64,000 nucleotides of DNA from Larix kaempferi. Its lineage: Eukaryota > Streptophyta > Pinopsida > Pinales > Pinaceae. The notes beneath the pieces were generated by a model. That model had not been told where the DNA came from. It worked only from the letters and a program-made list of their open reading frames with translations, and ran no database searches. Each line of letters begins with the position of its first letter. Position 1 is the first letter of the stretch. Position numbers and translations under genes: made by a program. The DNA lies in contig BSBM01000299.1 of NCBI GenBank assembly GCA_027924585.1, positions 33,270,001-33,334,000 on the forward strand. The letters run 5' to 3'. This document shows, in pieces, positions 1-12,600 of this stretch.

Positions 1-444
1 GATACTGCTATAAAACTCTATATGGAGTATTGTTTCTGGGTCTGCTGCAGATCATAGGCTTGAATAGAGAAAGTTTAGAGTGCTATGCTTCAGAAATTTA
101 CGTATTGTAGGGGTGATTTTATTCAGTCTAAAATTCAGGAATTGTTTTTGTATCCATTCAGTGTGTCAGGAATCTGTCGTTAAGGTATTTTATATCTCCA
201 TAAGGGCCTTGTCTATTCTATTTCAAGTTGTTAGTCAGCTCTATACACTTCACAAATTTTAACTAGATGGATGATAGAGGTTAGAACTAGACAAATAATA
301 AGTGATGTTGGTGTGCAAAAACTGTTTACCACTGTCGATGGCTGTAAGATCCACTGATTTGTCTACCAACTATCAGAATTCCTCTATTTCTTTTTTTGAA
401 CAAAACCATTTGTTAGATCTGTCAATCATACATAATAGTTAGAT
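1..444. other. no gene recognised
   Basis: Only short open frames without recognisable protein character are present. I saw no repeat boundary or RNA gene here. It may be intronic or intergenic sequence upstream of THO2. Confidence 0.4.
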
Positions 445-870
445 GCCACCCTCCAAGTCCAAGGTCTCACTTGAAGTTAGCACATTACTCAAAGTCAAAA
501 TGCTTATTTACACATGGAGAGTGTCATAGTTTAGATAGAAGATGTTCACCTCGATTCATGGGTTAGTTTTCTCTTTTATCAGGTTAGAGCCTGCTACAGC
601 TCATTCAACCACAAGTTGAGTGCCACTGAGCAGAGGCATAATTATGCATAGTGGTGCTATTTGGCCACCCTCCAAGGTCTCACTTGAAGTTAGCACATTA
701 CTCAAAATGCTTATTTACACATGGAGAGTGTCGTAGTTTAGCTAGAAGCCGTTCACCTCCATTCATGGGTTAGTTTTCTCTTTTATCAGGTTAGAGCCTG
801 CTACAGCTCATTCAAGCACAAGTTGAGTGCCATTGAGCAGAGGCATAATTATGCATAGTGGTGCTGTTTG
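445..870. repeat. tandem duplication, two copies of about 215 bp
   Basis: Unit 1 (445-663) and unit 2 (664-870) both begin GCCACCCTCC and both end in a segment containing ATAATTATGCATAGTGGTGC. They differ by a few substitutions and by a small deletion in unit 2. The contents resemble no gene I know. Confidence 0.9.
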
Positions 871-1483
871 GGCATTCGATGGCACAAGCTGTAAATCCAG
901 TTGAATAGGAAAATCTCTCAATAAGCTCAATTCCCAACTTAAGTGAGATATATGAGGATTATTGTGTATGTCCATTCGGGTCATCAATTAAATGTAGGGA
1001 TCTGTCAAAAGATCTCACTGTGGTAAGAAATGGCTTCCTACTATTATAACTTAGGACATAAACATGAGAACCATCCATTTGAAGGTAAAACTCAGCAATT
1101 TTGCCTCTTTAGAGAACTGAAATACAATGTCAATAGGTTCTTTTTTTGGTTTATAGAGAATAGAATATGATTTTATACAAAATGTGCACTGATCCACTGG
1201 CCAATAGGACAGAACAACTTGCATTTTCTTATACAAATGACAAGAGGAAATGTGTGGAATATACATATCCATATTTGGATATCTAGAAGTGTTGTGGTAT
1301 TCGTATGGATTTAATGAGGCTTGGTCTAGTGAACATGTCTAAAAGTGAATTATACTTGCACTTTGGCTTTTTAGCCTTTTTGGTGACTTGGTCGAAATTG
1401 ATCACTTGCCCACTTTGTGTTATATTGTAGGCTTGGTCAACTTTGGCCAATCTCCACCCCAGTTTTGTAGTCTATATATATAT
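871..1483. other. no gene recognised
   Basis: No coding-like frame or repeat boundary is visible. The right end is the AT-rich target of the hAT element that starts at 1484. Confidence 0.4.
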
Positions 1484-2474
1484 CAATGTTGCATGACTCG
1501 GATTCGGTAAAGACTCGGTTGGCATATGACTCGTGGACTCGGGAAAAACTCGAGAAAGTCTCGGCAACAGGAAAAAAATAAAAATATTGTACATTTTGGG
1601 CGCAAAAAAAGGTTAAAAGCATTTCCAATCTATATAAACCATAAAACTACAATTTATGCAATACTAATTTAAAATAAAAAATAACAAAAATTAATTAAAA
1701 TCAAAATAAAAAATATATAATAGAAAAATATATAACAAAAAAATCTAAATAAAAAAAACTATCTAACAAATACTATATAATAAAAAACATAAACAAAAAA
1801 ACTACATATATATTATATATAAAATATATAACAAAAAATATAAATAAAAAAACTATCTAACAAAAACTATATAATAAAAAATATAAATAAAAAAGACTAC
1901 ATATATATTATATATATAATATATATCAAAAAAAAAATTAAGAAACTATATAACAACAAATATAAATAAATAAAAAAGCTATATAATAAAAAATATATAA
2001 CAAACCAAAAATAAAAAATATATATAATATATATAATTTAAATTTTATATTATGTAACATACAACAAAATAAAAATAAAAAAAAAAGAACAATGGACAGT
2101 GCACTTACCCGGAAGAGAGCCGACCCGAAGTCCAACTACACCGCAACTAGAAGCTCCAACCCGAACTGCACCGCAATGCCAACTTTGCCCTAATTGCAAC
2201 GAGAAGCATCAACTCGGGGCGAACTGCACCGCAACGACAACCCGGCCCAAACTACACCCACGACAATAAATTTGGCATCCGTCCACCCTTTTTCCCTCGT
2301 GCGAGCCTGCTGTCGGGTTCCACGAGTTCTCTTCCTAGTTTGCCGAGTGTTAGCCAGTTCTGGCGAGTGGGTGAGTGGGCTAGTCCTTGGCCGAGTCTCT
2401 GTCGGTTACGCGGTGTGGGAGGTCACTCGGGGAGACTCGCGAGTACTTGTGAGTCCTCGACGAGTGGTGCTTCA

Positions 2475-2477
<3 letters not shown>
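1484..2477. mobile_element. non-autonomous hAT-like element 1
   Basis: The left end reads CAATGTTGCATGACTCGG. The right end, on the reverse strand, reads CAGTGAAGCACCACTCG. This fits the CA(N)TG-type ends of hAT elements. Both flanks carry ATATATAT, an 8-bp duplication of hAT size, but it sits in a TA run and so is weak evidence. Subterminal GACTCG motifs recur at the left and CGAGT/ACTCG motifs at the right. The interior is very AT-rich on the left and GC-rich on the right, and codes for nothing recognisable. Confidence 0.7.
1748..1928. repeat. AT-rich imperfect tandem repeat inside hAT element 1
   Basis: Two successive units of about 90 bp share AACTATCTAACAAA followed by CTATATAATAAAAAA and CTACATATATATTATATAT. 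Flanking AT-rich sequence contains further degenerate pieces. Confidence 0.7.

Positions 2478-2524
<47 letters not shown>
2478..2524. repeat. TA dinucleotide microsatellite
   Basis: An uninterrupted alternating TA tract lies directly against the right end of hAT element 1. It probably grew from the target-site duplication. Confidence 0.95.
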
Positions 2525-2526
<2 letters not shown>

Positions 2527-3181
2527 AAGTGTACAATGTATGTTGAGTTCTGAAAATGCTATGTTATATTTGTGTACTTATCTCTTTGCTTGTTCACTTG
2601 TGTGTGAATCTTTCATCCAATCCTAATATTGTACTCATGCCAATTGGTAGAAAGTCCTTAAAATTAGAGCTTTTCTAAGGCTCCACAACCTCAACGTCAT
2701 TATGGATCTTCTCCATACTTGGGATTCTCTTTTGAATTTTCTTCAAATGGCTTTTGTGATAAACAAGTAACAAGTTTTTTATTGGGTTGTCCTTATCATT
2801 TTTGTTTTTCAACAATTATTTAATTATTTTTTAGTTATGAGTCTTTGTTGCCACTGTTGAATATGCTAGTTTTCTGTGCATGCTGCTAGTTTAAAGCTGT
2901 GAATTTGCTAGTCTAGATATGTGGAATGGTTCACACTTGCAATTTTTTCCTAAACTCCTCATTTTGTGCAAAGTAACATGTAGATCCCTATTTCCAATCC
3001 CAAAACTATATAGTCAATCAATTCTTTTTCTCTATGGATCCCTGTAAAACTTCTAGTCTTGCCCAACTTTTTGGAGAACAAATGCAAGAGCAACATCCTC
3101 TTGTTGGAAACGTTTGTTACTAAACAACAACAACAGGTCCAACAACAACCAGATTTTCAAGTGAAATGATGCATGATATAG
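2525..3181. other. no gene recognised
   Basis: Low-complexity T-rich sequence without a coding frame. The last bases before 3182 belong to the host repeat that is disrupted by hAT element 2; its empty-site relative lies near 16.65 kb on the - strand. Confidence 0.4.
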
Positions 3182-3189
3182 GATTTTAT

Positions 3190-4186
3190 CAATGTTCCAC
3201 CTAGTTTTCGGGATGTGGGATCGCGGGAGTGGGGAAACGCACATGGGGGACGTATGGAGACCACCACCAAATTTTAGGAAAATTCAGGGGGGATGGGGGG
3301 ACTTTGGGGTCCCTAACATAGGGGTTCCCATCTCCAAAATTATTTAAAATATATAAACCCCAACATATTAACATAACAATGCCTCGTCCCATCACCATAT
3401 AAATAATAAATACTAAATTCATCATTCTGTAATGTAAACACGATTGTCGATATGATTCATCATATTTCAGTATTTGAATTTCACATATTGGGAACCTATT
3501 CATCAATAGCACCTTGTGCCCCCCTACTCTAGGCTCTAGCCTTTGCCTATACCTCGAATCTCGAAGTAGATCCTCCAAGGACATTAGTCTACACCTTACA
3601 ATTTTGATGAAACCTCCTAATCCAAGCACTAAAATAAGGTAGAAAGTTCAAAAAGCTTCCCATGCTTTATAAATAATTTTGCTTGAGTGAAGGGTACATT
3701 TTTATTAAGGTCGTGATAGAGTAATTCAACAGTCAACATCACCAACATCAAGGTACAGAGAGGGGTTGATGTGCTCGATTAAATGCCAATCCCATACCCT
3801 CATACATAATAGAATCCAGTGGAAATGCAATCTTGAAATTTTGAATACTTTTACGCATGTTGAATTCTGAATGGGATCTTAAATTCTAGTTTTTGCATAT
3901 GAAGTCCAATGAGGTTGGAACCACTCACAAACATCCCGAAACAATTAATGGTAATGTTAAAAATTTAAGTAAAATGATAGAAAATGAAAGATAAGGAGAA
4001 TGCCACTTTTACTTTAAGAATTGAATATTACTAGCGCTTCTGCGAAATGTCTTGCCATGCGTTTCGTTGAGTTTTGCAAAAAGGAGGACATGGTGATATG
4101 TTTTGCCAGGCGCCCCCATCCCAGGGTTGTGGCAAATGTAGGGGGCGTGCCCTCGACTTTGTGGGATGCATCCCCGTGGAACACTA
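3190..4186. mobile_element. non-autonomous hAT-like element 2
   Basis: The left end is CAATGTTCCACC and the right end, reversed, is TAGTGTTCCAC, so the termini are inverted repeats with one changed first base. The flanks are GATTTTAT (3182-3189) and GAATTTAT (4187-4194), an 8-bp duplication with one mismatch. GGGAT/GGGGAC-like motifs crowd the left subterminal part and ATGCATCCCC the right. The related sequence at about 16.65 kb lacks this insertion, which supports the boundaries. No transposase is encoded. Confidence 0.75.
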
Positions 4187-5833
4187 GAATTTATTGATAT
4201 TTTATTGTAGGAGGAAGATGAACTAAAAGCTATATAAGGCTTTTGCTCTCTCCTTCATTTCTCATGATTGGATTTTTGGAGTTTTCTCTCCTTGGAGCTT
4301 GATGGATATATTCTTTCTTGGTATATATTGAAGTGTAAGTGTTTCTTATATAAATGTGAGGATTGTGTTTCTACTTCTAAATGTTGTTAATGATAGGTGG
4401 AATTGCTAGAACTTGTCTTTTTGGGGCCATATGAAAGGGTACATCTACCTCATCGGAAGGGTGTTAATAGTTATGTGTGAAGTATTTCCTCTATTTCCCT
4501 TTGATGTCTTATGTGTGATTGTATTAGCATGGTCCTATTATCTTCAAGAGTTGTTGCTTGTAATACTTCATTGTGTAAGTCACCCTAATTGGCAATGTTT
4601 TGATGTGCCATTTTTTTGGGCCTCTTATCACGATTCTTGTAGCTGCCCCAAATGAGTATCCTATCCAGAACGGTAGAGGGGATAGGCAACCAAAGTTGTG
4701 ACCGAAGAGGGTCCTGATCTCCAAATGAGGATCGGAAGTCACACTAATCAAAATGCTCATCACTTTAAGCCAATTTGAGCTAGATGGTAATTTTTCTAAT
4801 TTACTAGGAATTTTTCTAATTCCTAGTAAATGCCAAATCCCATACCCTCCTACATAATAGAATCTAGTGGAAATGCAATCCTGAAATTTTGAATACTTTT
4901 ACGCATGTTGAATTCTGAATGGGATCTTAAATTCTAGTTTTTGCATATGAAGTCCAATGAGGTTGGAACCACTCACAAACATCTCGAAACAATTAATGGT
5001 AATGTTAAAAATTTAAGTTAATTGATAGAAAATGAAAGATAAGGAGAATGCCACTTTTACTTTAAGAATTTAATATTACCAGCGCTTCTGCAAATGTCTC
5101 GCCATGCATTTCGTTGAGTTTTGCAAAAAGGAAGACATGGTGATACGTTTTGCCAGGCGCCCCCATCCTAGAGTTGTGGGAAATGTAGGGGGCGTGCCCT
5201 CGACTCTGTGGGATGCATCCCCGTGGAACACTAGAATTTATTGATATTTTATTGCAGGAGGAAGATGAACTAAAAGCTATATAAGGCTTTTGCTCTCTCT
5301 TTCATTTCTCATGATTGGATTTTTGGAGTTTTTTCTCCTTGGAGCTTGATGGATATATTCTTTCTTGGTATATATTGAAGTGTAAGTGTTTATTATATAA
5401 ATGTGAGGATTGTATTTCTACTTCTAAATGTTGTTAATGATAGGTGGAATTGCTAGAACTTGTCTTTTTGGGGCCATATGAAAGGGTACATCTACCTCAT
5501 TGGAAGGGTGTTAATAGTTATGTGTGAAGTATTTCCTCTATATCCCTTTGATGTCTTATGTGTGATTGTATTAGCTTGGTCCTATTATCTTCAAGAGTTG
5601 TTGCTTGTAATACTTCATTGTGTAAGTCACCCTAATTGGCAATGTTTTGATGTGCCATTTTTTGGGCCTCTTATCATGATTCTTGTAGCTGCCTCAAATG
5701 AGTATCCGATCCAGAATGGTAGAGGGGATAGGCAGCCAAAGTTGTGACCTAAGAGGGTCCTGATCTCCAAATGAGGATTGGAAGTCACACTGATTAAAAT
5801 GCTCATCACTTTAAGCCAATTTGAGCTAGATGG
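3780..5833. repeat. tandem segmental duplication of about 1 kb
   Basis: Unit 1 (about 3780-4795) and unit 2 (about 4829-5833) are highly similar by eye over their whole length. Each contains the right part of hAT element 2, then a stretch with a TATATAAGG box, then the first ~170 bp of the gypsy LTR. A short TAATTTTTCTAATT-type spacer separates them. The breakpoints lie inside hAT and LTR sequence, so the duplication happened after both insertions. Confidence 0.9.
4187..4622 (+). repeat. left part of a dispersed repeat (family R), duplicated at about 5236-5668
   Basis: The TATTTTATTGTAGGAGGAAG and CTATATAAGGCTTTTGCTCT segments match the reverse complement of 16600-16690. The rest of this repeat copy resumes at 9454 after the solo LTR. 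The TATATAAGG box suggests it may itself be an LTR or another transcribed element, but I could not assign it. Confidence 0.6.
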
Positions 5834-8800
5834 CTAACTAAGGGGGAGACCTTAGTCAACCACTAGGGGAAAGACTGACTAAACAGGACAGCTAGATAAA
5901 TAAACAAGCATAAAACAAGGATGTTTTGGATAGTAAGTCCTAGGTCCGGAAAGCTGCTAATGAGGTGGGGTTAAAGTGATGATTAAGATCAAGTAGATAT
6001 GCCAATATTAATTTAATAATTGCTCCTGAAATAGCCATGGAAATCAGTGAATGATCTAGGGGAAATAAATGCTAGGTGAAATGAGACTAGGTTACTACCT
6101 TGGGGGAATTTGACAGCATTAATTAGGAAAATCCCAAGATAATAATCAGCCACTGATTGAAGCTTATTAACACTTAATAAATCTGCTTGGATGATGGATG
6201 AAACAACAACAAAATATCACAAGCAAAGGGCACAAGCCAACAACACAAACCAACAGTTGCCAGCGAGAGGGGCGCACTTGTAAACAGATCAATGCCAAGT
6301 CTAAGGGTAAAATGGATTCAAAGTGATAAACAATTTACGTTTTAAGGGTTTTAGATTACGGCTGAAAATACCCAAATGCCGGATTTTTCTTATCCTAGTA
6401 AATGACTTGCCGAAAATTAGCTGACCAGAGGAATGGAAATGAGATCAAGGGATATGGTTGGGTACTTACTTGTTTCCTGAAGAGATGTCGAAGTAGTGAC
6501 AATTTGCTCCCGCAAAGATCAACTAGGAAGAGTATTGTGGAGTCCCAAGTTTAAACCAATGCACCCAACTGAGCCAATGCGCCCTCATCCTGCCAAGCAA
6601 ACAATAAAAATATCAGTTTGATTTTCAAGAGAAATATGCAACTACAAACAAGAAATTCAGAGAGAAAATCATTGATACAAGACACACAAATTTACTCCCT
6701 TGTTGCTCAACAATTTGAAGGAGAGAGAGGAGAATTTCCACTAGTGCCCCCCCTCCAAAATCATTGCCCCTTGTCTGCAAGTTAGATTCACCACAAAGAT
6801 GCTATGGACAGCCACAAAAATCCTCTAGTGTAGAGGAAGAATAACATGCAATTACTATCTCAAACATTCACCATCAAAGAACACAAGTTTTGCCGGAAAA
6901 ATCTCTGTATTGTTCAATCCAAGAGCCAAAAGTCCATACAAATGACAACCATCTCCCTTATATAGAAATGGGAGAGAAAAGTCCCTAGCCATCTCTAAAT
7001 CAATGGCTGAGATTATAAGTTTACAATGGTGATAAATGGCTGAGATTAACTCAGCAAATACATTACAAAATACATCTCAATGGGGGGGGGGGATTTTCCC
7101 CTAATGCGCCCAAGTACAACATGAAGTGATATAAAATGATAATACATGGATGTGGATCACCTAGGGGCTATGTTGCACCCCTAGGGACACAATATAACTG
7201 CCCCTAACATAACCAAGTGAAAACAATGAAGTGGCTGCCCCACCAAGTGCACCCTCTCTCCCATGGTGTGATTTGGCCAAGAGAGACCAAAGGTATAATG
7301 TGGTGCCCAAATGATGATAATCACTCATGAAATGATGTCTGAAATGTCCTCATAACATAACAAAATCAGTCAATGTCACTTTGATGCCAAATTTCACCCT
7401 TTGATAATCATACTAAACCATGGTTACTTAATTATTTTAATTAAAATGTTGATAATTCCTGTAAATGAACAAATTTGACCATAATTTGTTCTTCCTTTGC
7501 TCAGAACTCTGACCTGAATGCATAAATGAAATCAGAGGCATGAAATCCATAGGGAATGACTACTCATACGCCATATATCCACCTTTGGTGTGATCTGGAA
7601 GGAAATCCATGCCCAATAATTAAAATATATAGCCTGTTTTAATAATAATAAATTTGTATCAGGGCCATAATCCATTGAATGAAGCATGGGATGGTCGGAT
7701 GGATATCCATAGGCATCAGTATACATGAAATGAGTGTTCAGTCACACCTGCTCCCGAGCCCCGTTGGGTGACCAAGTCGAGGGTTGACCAAGTCAAACTT
7801 GGTCATACATGGTCAAACTGGTAAAATACAAAAAAATGATGACTGATCCAAAACTGAGTATCTCTGTATGCACAAGGCATAAATGGTACTTTCCAAATTA
7901 TATTAGTAGCAGGCATAAATCATAAGTGGCATGTGGCAATGGTGATCATAATGAAAAACACTGGACATGGACAATAATTGACAGTTGCATAGCAATGGTG
8001 AATTCCTAACCATATGCTCATTTTCACATTCACTCCATTGTACAATTTGGACCATCCCTCATTGGTGAAGTCCTAACCATATGCTCATTTTCACATTCAC
8101 TCCATTGTACAATTTAGACCATCCCTCATTTACCCTAGGTGAGGTGGAGATGATGGAAGGCTAGGTCAAGTGAAATTTGACTTGTGTGGATAAACTTCAT
8201 GATCTGTTAGAGTATAGGGGAGAACAAGGACCACCATGACATGGGTAGGAAGACAATAGGGAAAGGTGGTGTCTCATAAATGGATAAGTTTAGTGGGAGG
8301 CATTCATTCAACTTTAACAAGTCTGCAAATACAATGGCCTCTCAGTGTTGAAAAACACAACTAGTCCTAGCTGGGCCTTGAGCAGTTGTTGAAAAACACT
8401 ACTAATCGCGACTTTGCTCTTTGTCTTTAGATCTATCGTTTAAGCACTTTTCAGCCTCATTTATTCATCAGTATAGATGTACATATATATAAGCATATGC
8501 AGACATTGCTTCGAGTCTAGCTAATACTCCACATGCAACTAACCAACCTAGGCTCAGGACCCAACACTGACAGGTTGTTTCGGCCTAGAAGGGTCAAGGC
8601 TTCAACTGGTGGGAATCCTCCACATTTAGAACAAGACATCGGGGGTAACCGAGCATAACAAGTCAAGGCTTCAGACACCCATCACCCCTAGGCACAAGCC
8701 CAACACCGACGGGTTCCTTCGGCCCATAAGGGTCTAGGATTTGGAGAGTTTTGTCAGACAACTCAGAGCTGAGACACATAACAACATGGAAGCTTTCCTA

Positions 8801-9448
8801 GTATAGAGATAAGAGTGGGGGGAAGTATTTGATCCCACAAGTCTTATCCAAGTTAAGGAAAAGCTCAGCATGGGGGATAAACGGATGGGTGGAAAACAAG
8901 TGAATAGGCGTGCCAGAGGTAGGTGGGAAATGGGCTAATTTGTACAAGGGGTAACCCTACTCTTGAGCATATGCCTAAGTCTTAACACCCTACTACTTCA
9001 CCATTTCAATTATTAGTCCAATAACAACCATAAGTTACAAAATCACCATGTCACTACCACATATGACTAGTCAAATCTACTAAGATAATCAGGAATGAAA
9101 ACAATATGTGCAAACCTCATGCCATATACCTCCTCAATCATCTTTGCATCCAGGTCTAAACTACCTTTGATAGTTACGGGGCAAGGAAGATGTATATTAG
9201 CTGCTTGCTCTGCTGCACTGCTAAAGTGAACCATGGTCTAACAAGAGTCTCTCAGGGATCATGTAGCCTCAAAAGTGACAAGGGCACATTGCTAACATTG
9301 CTCTGGCATTTTTACTGTCTCTGAAGGTACTCTGCTACCGATCATCATTGTGCTGAAAATAGGCTCATCTTAGTAAGGATCGGCTCAGGTCTATGACAAA
9401 ACTGCTCTACAACATCATGGTAGCCTAGCTACTATGGATGTGATAACA
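5669..9448 (-). mobile_element. solo LTR of a gypsy family (about 3.8 kb)
   Basis: This region is collinear with the gypsy LTR at 54394-58880, in the same orientation. Shared landmarks are the start block with ATCCAGAATGGTAGAGG, a reverse-strand CTATATAAGG box (about 6958 here, 56352 there), a CAACTCAGAG...GAGACAC block (about 8770 here, 58205 there) and an end in GTGATAACA. The flanks GGGCC (5664-5668) and GGGAC (9449-9453) look like a 5-bp target duplication with one change. No internal retrotransposon sequence is present, so it is read as a solo LTR. Confidence 0.75.
7997..8130. repeat. 67-bp tandem duplication inside the solo LTR
   Basis: Two head-to-tail units (7997-8063 and 8064-8130) share CCTAACCATATGCTCATTTT and differ at very few positions. 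Confidence 0.9.
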
Positions 9449-9453
9449 GGGAC

Positions 9454-9860
9454 CTCCTCGTCTAATTTCTACTCATTTTCAGCATGTTAGGGTTTCATTG
9501 TGGCATACATTAGTGGCCATTGCTGCCTTAATCATCATGAACTTGCCCTCTTGAATTGTGCCTTGAATCCATTTGCTCTTGTTTGTATTGGTAGTAGTCT
9601 CTTGATTCTTCCATCACTTTCTTATATTACAAAAGACACAAAAAAGGCTTTGGTAAAAGTTCTCTCCCATATCACCTTGTACTTCATTGTCTAGGATTTA
9701 GTAACACTATTTCTATGGAAACCCCTTGTGAGTCAAAGGAGAGGCACCTAAATTGAGGGAGGGAGTTACTGAGGTGACAGTGGGTAGCCCCTCTTAGTTG
9801 CCATTTTGTTAGCATTGTTCTTTTGGGCTTTAATCACACCTGCTAGTTTGGAAGGTAGCA
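9454..9860 (+). repeat. right part of dispersed repeat family R
   Basis: This continues the family R copy interrupted by the solo LTR. It aligns by eye with the reverse complement of 16130-16600. Shared pieces include TTATATTACAAAAGACAC against CTATACTACAAAAAAGGC, TTGTACTTCATTGTCTAGG against TTGCACTTCATTGCTTAG, and TTTAATCACACCTGCTAG against TTTAATCACAGATGCTAG. It is too decayed to call a coding function. Confidence 0.6.
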
Positions 9861-10320
9861 CATTCCTAAATGTTTTATTACAGAGTTAGTATATTCATAA
9901 TCTGATGTTTTGATGTGTGCAAACATAAGTTCTATTTTAGGACCTGTAGGTTATATTTAGAGTGCATATCTGTACTATGACTTAGTAATTTGCATGGGAT
10001 TAGAGGTGTGCATCTGAAATCTTCTAGGAATTTGTGTATGGATGGATCATGGGATTGATTTCTATGAGAGCTATTGGAAGATTTTTAGTGGGTGTGATAC
10101 CCTTGCTTTAATGATTGAAGTTGTTCCATACCTGGCCTGGGATATGCACTTGCACCAGTGAGAGGTTTGAAGGTGAGATGCTGATGATACTCTAGTAAGT
10201 GGAGTGTTTTTGCCTGAGAGTTTTGATCTTCCCCAAGTGAGAGGTTGTTGATCTGATTTATTTCTGGCTGATTTAGTCTTTGATTGTTTGTTTGTAGTAC
10301 TACAGGATGACATCTCTTGG
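9861..10320. other. no gene recognised
   Basis: No coding frame or repeat boundary is seen. The right end abuts the probable start of a decayed copia LTR. Confidence 0.35.
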
Positions 10321-11079
10321 TGTTAGATAGTGTAACATATTAGGTGGCGCTTCCACTTTACACACTATGAATGCTCTTGGCGGAAGTTGATCTGTAGGGT
10401 GTTGATGAGAACATGGTTACACCTCTTGTGGATCTCATTCAATTGATTGAGCACAATAAGAAGGTGGCCAAAGAGAAGTGAATTGTTCTTGATTCGTGGA
10501 AAGTACTCTTGATTCCTCACATCAAAATGAAGTTGACGACGAAAGATATGGGGAACAACCTCAACATTGCTGGTGTTTGTAGCTTCAGGAGGTCTCATCC
10601 TCAAGTCAACCCAAAGAAGAAATAATAATAAACATTTATTATTGTGCATAAAAGGCAAGTTGGCCGCAACAAATGGGCAAGTTGACCCAAACAAAAGTGA
10701 ACAATCAAACATGAGAAGAGTATAAATAGAGGACGCCTTTCTCATTCTCACACTAAGCAATTCGCTCATCTCTTCTGCAAGTGTGCAAGAGAGAGAAGAA
10801 AACTAGCTTTAGGTTTGCCATCATTGGAGAGTTCTTCCTCGTTGTTTCTTTGGGTTTACCTACAGTTGGTCTATGTGATTACTATTGTATCTGGATCTAC
10901 TTTGTAGCTTGATCTGAATATCTTCATAAGAAAGGTTGCTGGGTTTTCTTCCCTTGTGTAGAAGGTTTCCCAGGACAATAATCTTTATGTCTTTGTTTCT
11001 GTGCATGGTTATCTTTCATTGATCCTATTTTGTTTCCGTTGTATATAATTAAAGTTACTGCTATATTAAGAATCTAACA
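10321..11079 (+). repeat. 5' LTR of the decayed copia element
   Basis: It starts TGTTAGATAG and ends AATCTAACA directly before the primer site, giving TG...CA termini. A GTATAAATAGAGG promoter box lies near 10718. The 3' part, with GTTGCTGGGTTTTCTTCCC and TGTGCATGGTTATCTTTCA, matches the right LTR near 15740-15810. The 5' boundary is inferred from the TG terminus only. Confidence 0.6.
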
Positions 11080-11091
11080 TGGTATCAGAGC
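11080..11091 (+). other. primer binding site (initiator tRNA-Met)
   Basis: TGGTATCAGAGC is the complement of the 3' end of plant initiator tRNA-Met, the usual copia primer. It lies immediately after the LTR end ...CTAACA. Confidence 0.9.
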
Positions 11092-11739
11092 AGTGTTGAA
11101 TAGATGCCATTGCCGAAAACTAGGTCATCAAAGTTTGGACCTTTCTCTCCATAGATTGACTTGGAAAGAGCACTTATGGAACTCGCCCTAGGAAGGCGGT
11201 CCTTTTTGTGGATGCAAATTCCAGTTTGGTAAATTTTTAATTTTTGACCTAATTTCTGTTAGGGTCAAGAACTAGGGCTTCTTGCTTTAACCCTTTTTGA
11301 CCACTAATTGGGTTCGACCTTAGCATTCTCCAACTCGCGCTAGGAGGGTGCACCTATCTGTGGAAGTATATTTCAGATCCGAGAATTTTCAATTTTGACC
11401 TATTCTCTACTAAAACCAATGTTTTAAAAATCGGAATCGGACTCAGAATCGGTCAAGGGGCAACTCAGAATCGGAATCGGAATCGGTAATGAATCAGTCA
11501 TAAATCGGTCGATTTGAATTTAATGAATCGGTTTGCTCAAAAATACATAAAATATTAATTTTTTTTAAGAAAAACAACATTTTCAAGATTCTAATTCAAG
11601 ATTCCATAGCATTAGAAACAAGATATCCAATCTCTGCTCATGTTGCATAGTGCAAGTGCACTCCACTCCAACACGCCACAGTTGATCTTCATCAAAGAGA
11701 AAAGGTATTCCAAGGTGAGGTAGTCATGGTTCATTTGCT

Positions 11740-12045
11740 TAGACAGGTATCCCGATGTTACTATAAGTTAAAGCCAAAGAAGATTGGTCATTATAAGATA
11801 TTAAAAAGGATAAATGAAAATGCATATAATATTATATTGACAGGTATCCCGATGTTCCTATAAACCAAAAAAGATTATTGGTGATTGTAAGATATTAAAA
11901 GATAAACGAAAATGCATATATGATAAACTTATTTGAAGATTGATCATTGTAAGATATTAAAAAGATGAATGAAAATGCATATATGATAAACTTCATCATG
12001 TTATGATATATTAAAAAGGTTTAATGATAAACTTATTTGAAGACT
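11740..12045. repeat. imperfect tandem repeats of about 100 bp
   Basis: GACAGGTATCCCGATGTT occurs twice, and the segment GTAAGATATTAAAAAG...GAAAATGCATATATGATAAA recurs in about three degenerate copies. Confidence 0.7.
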
Positions 12046-12480
12046 TGGATATTAGTCCCATTTTTAATGTAACAAATCTATAAATATTTACTTTTACTTT
12101 GCGAAGAAATGAGACCAAATTGAATGAGTTGTAGACACCATGACTGTTACTGCAGGATCCTTGAAATATAAAATTTATTTTATGAAATGAAAGGGACATC
12201 AGAATCAAACAACACTTTGATCACTAAAATCCAGTGGATTAATAATAATACAATAATTTTGATGTATGTAGTGGATTAATAATAATACAATAACTTTGAT
12301 GTACCTAGTGACTTTGAATGAAGACACTCAGATTTTTTTAACAAGGAGATAATAATGTATTTAAGTGCATTATGGGTCACATGGAAGACTCAAAAACCAA
12401 ATCAATATGCAAATGGCACTTGGCATGTCCAGAATCTGAGTTAATTTTAGAGTCAAGTTAAAAAGGAGATGTCTTTACGA

Positions 12481-12600
12481 AAACCGGTTTGGAGGACCGA
12501 TTTTTTATGAAAACTGGTTTGGAGGACCGATTTTTTACATAAACCGGTTTGGGTGACCGATTTTTTACATAAACCGGTTTGGAGGACCGATTTTTAACTC
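12481..12600. repeat. four exact-period 30-bp tandem repeats
   Basis: Units start at 12481, 12511, 12541 and 12571. Each reads AAACCGGTTTGGAGGACCGA plus a T-rich tail, with one or two changes. A partial fifth unit follows at about 12604. Each unit contains ACCGGTTT and ACCGAT, close to the element's subterminal ATCGG motif. Confidence 0.95.

Noticed and set aside
4413-5747. Paired open frames in both units of the 1-kb duplication
   Set aside because: Similar frames exist only because the DNA is duplicated; the peptides look like no known family and cross the LTR boundary.
7082-7094. Run of G residues
   Set aside because: A simple homopolymer within the solo LTR; possible sequencing or assembly noise and no evidence of function.
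12481-12600. CRISPR-like regular repeats
   Set aside because: The units are contiguous tandem repeats without spacers, in a plant transposon.
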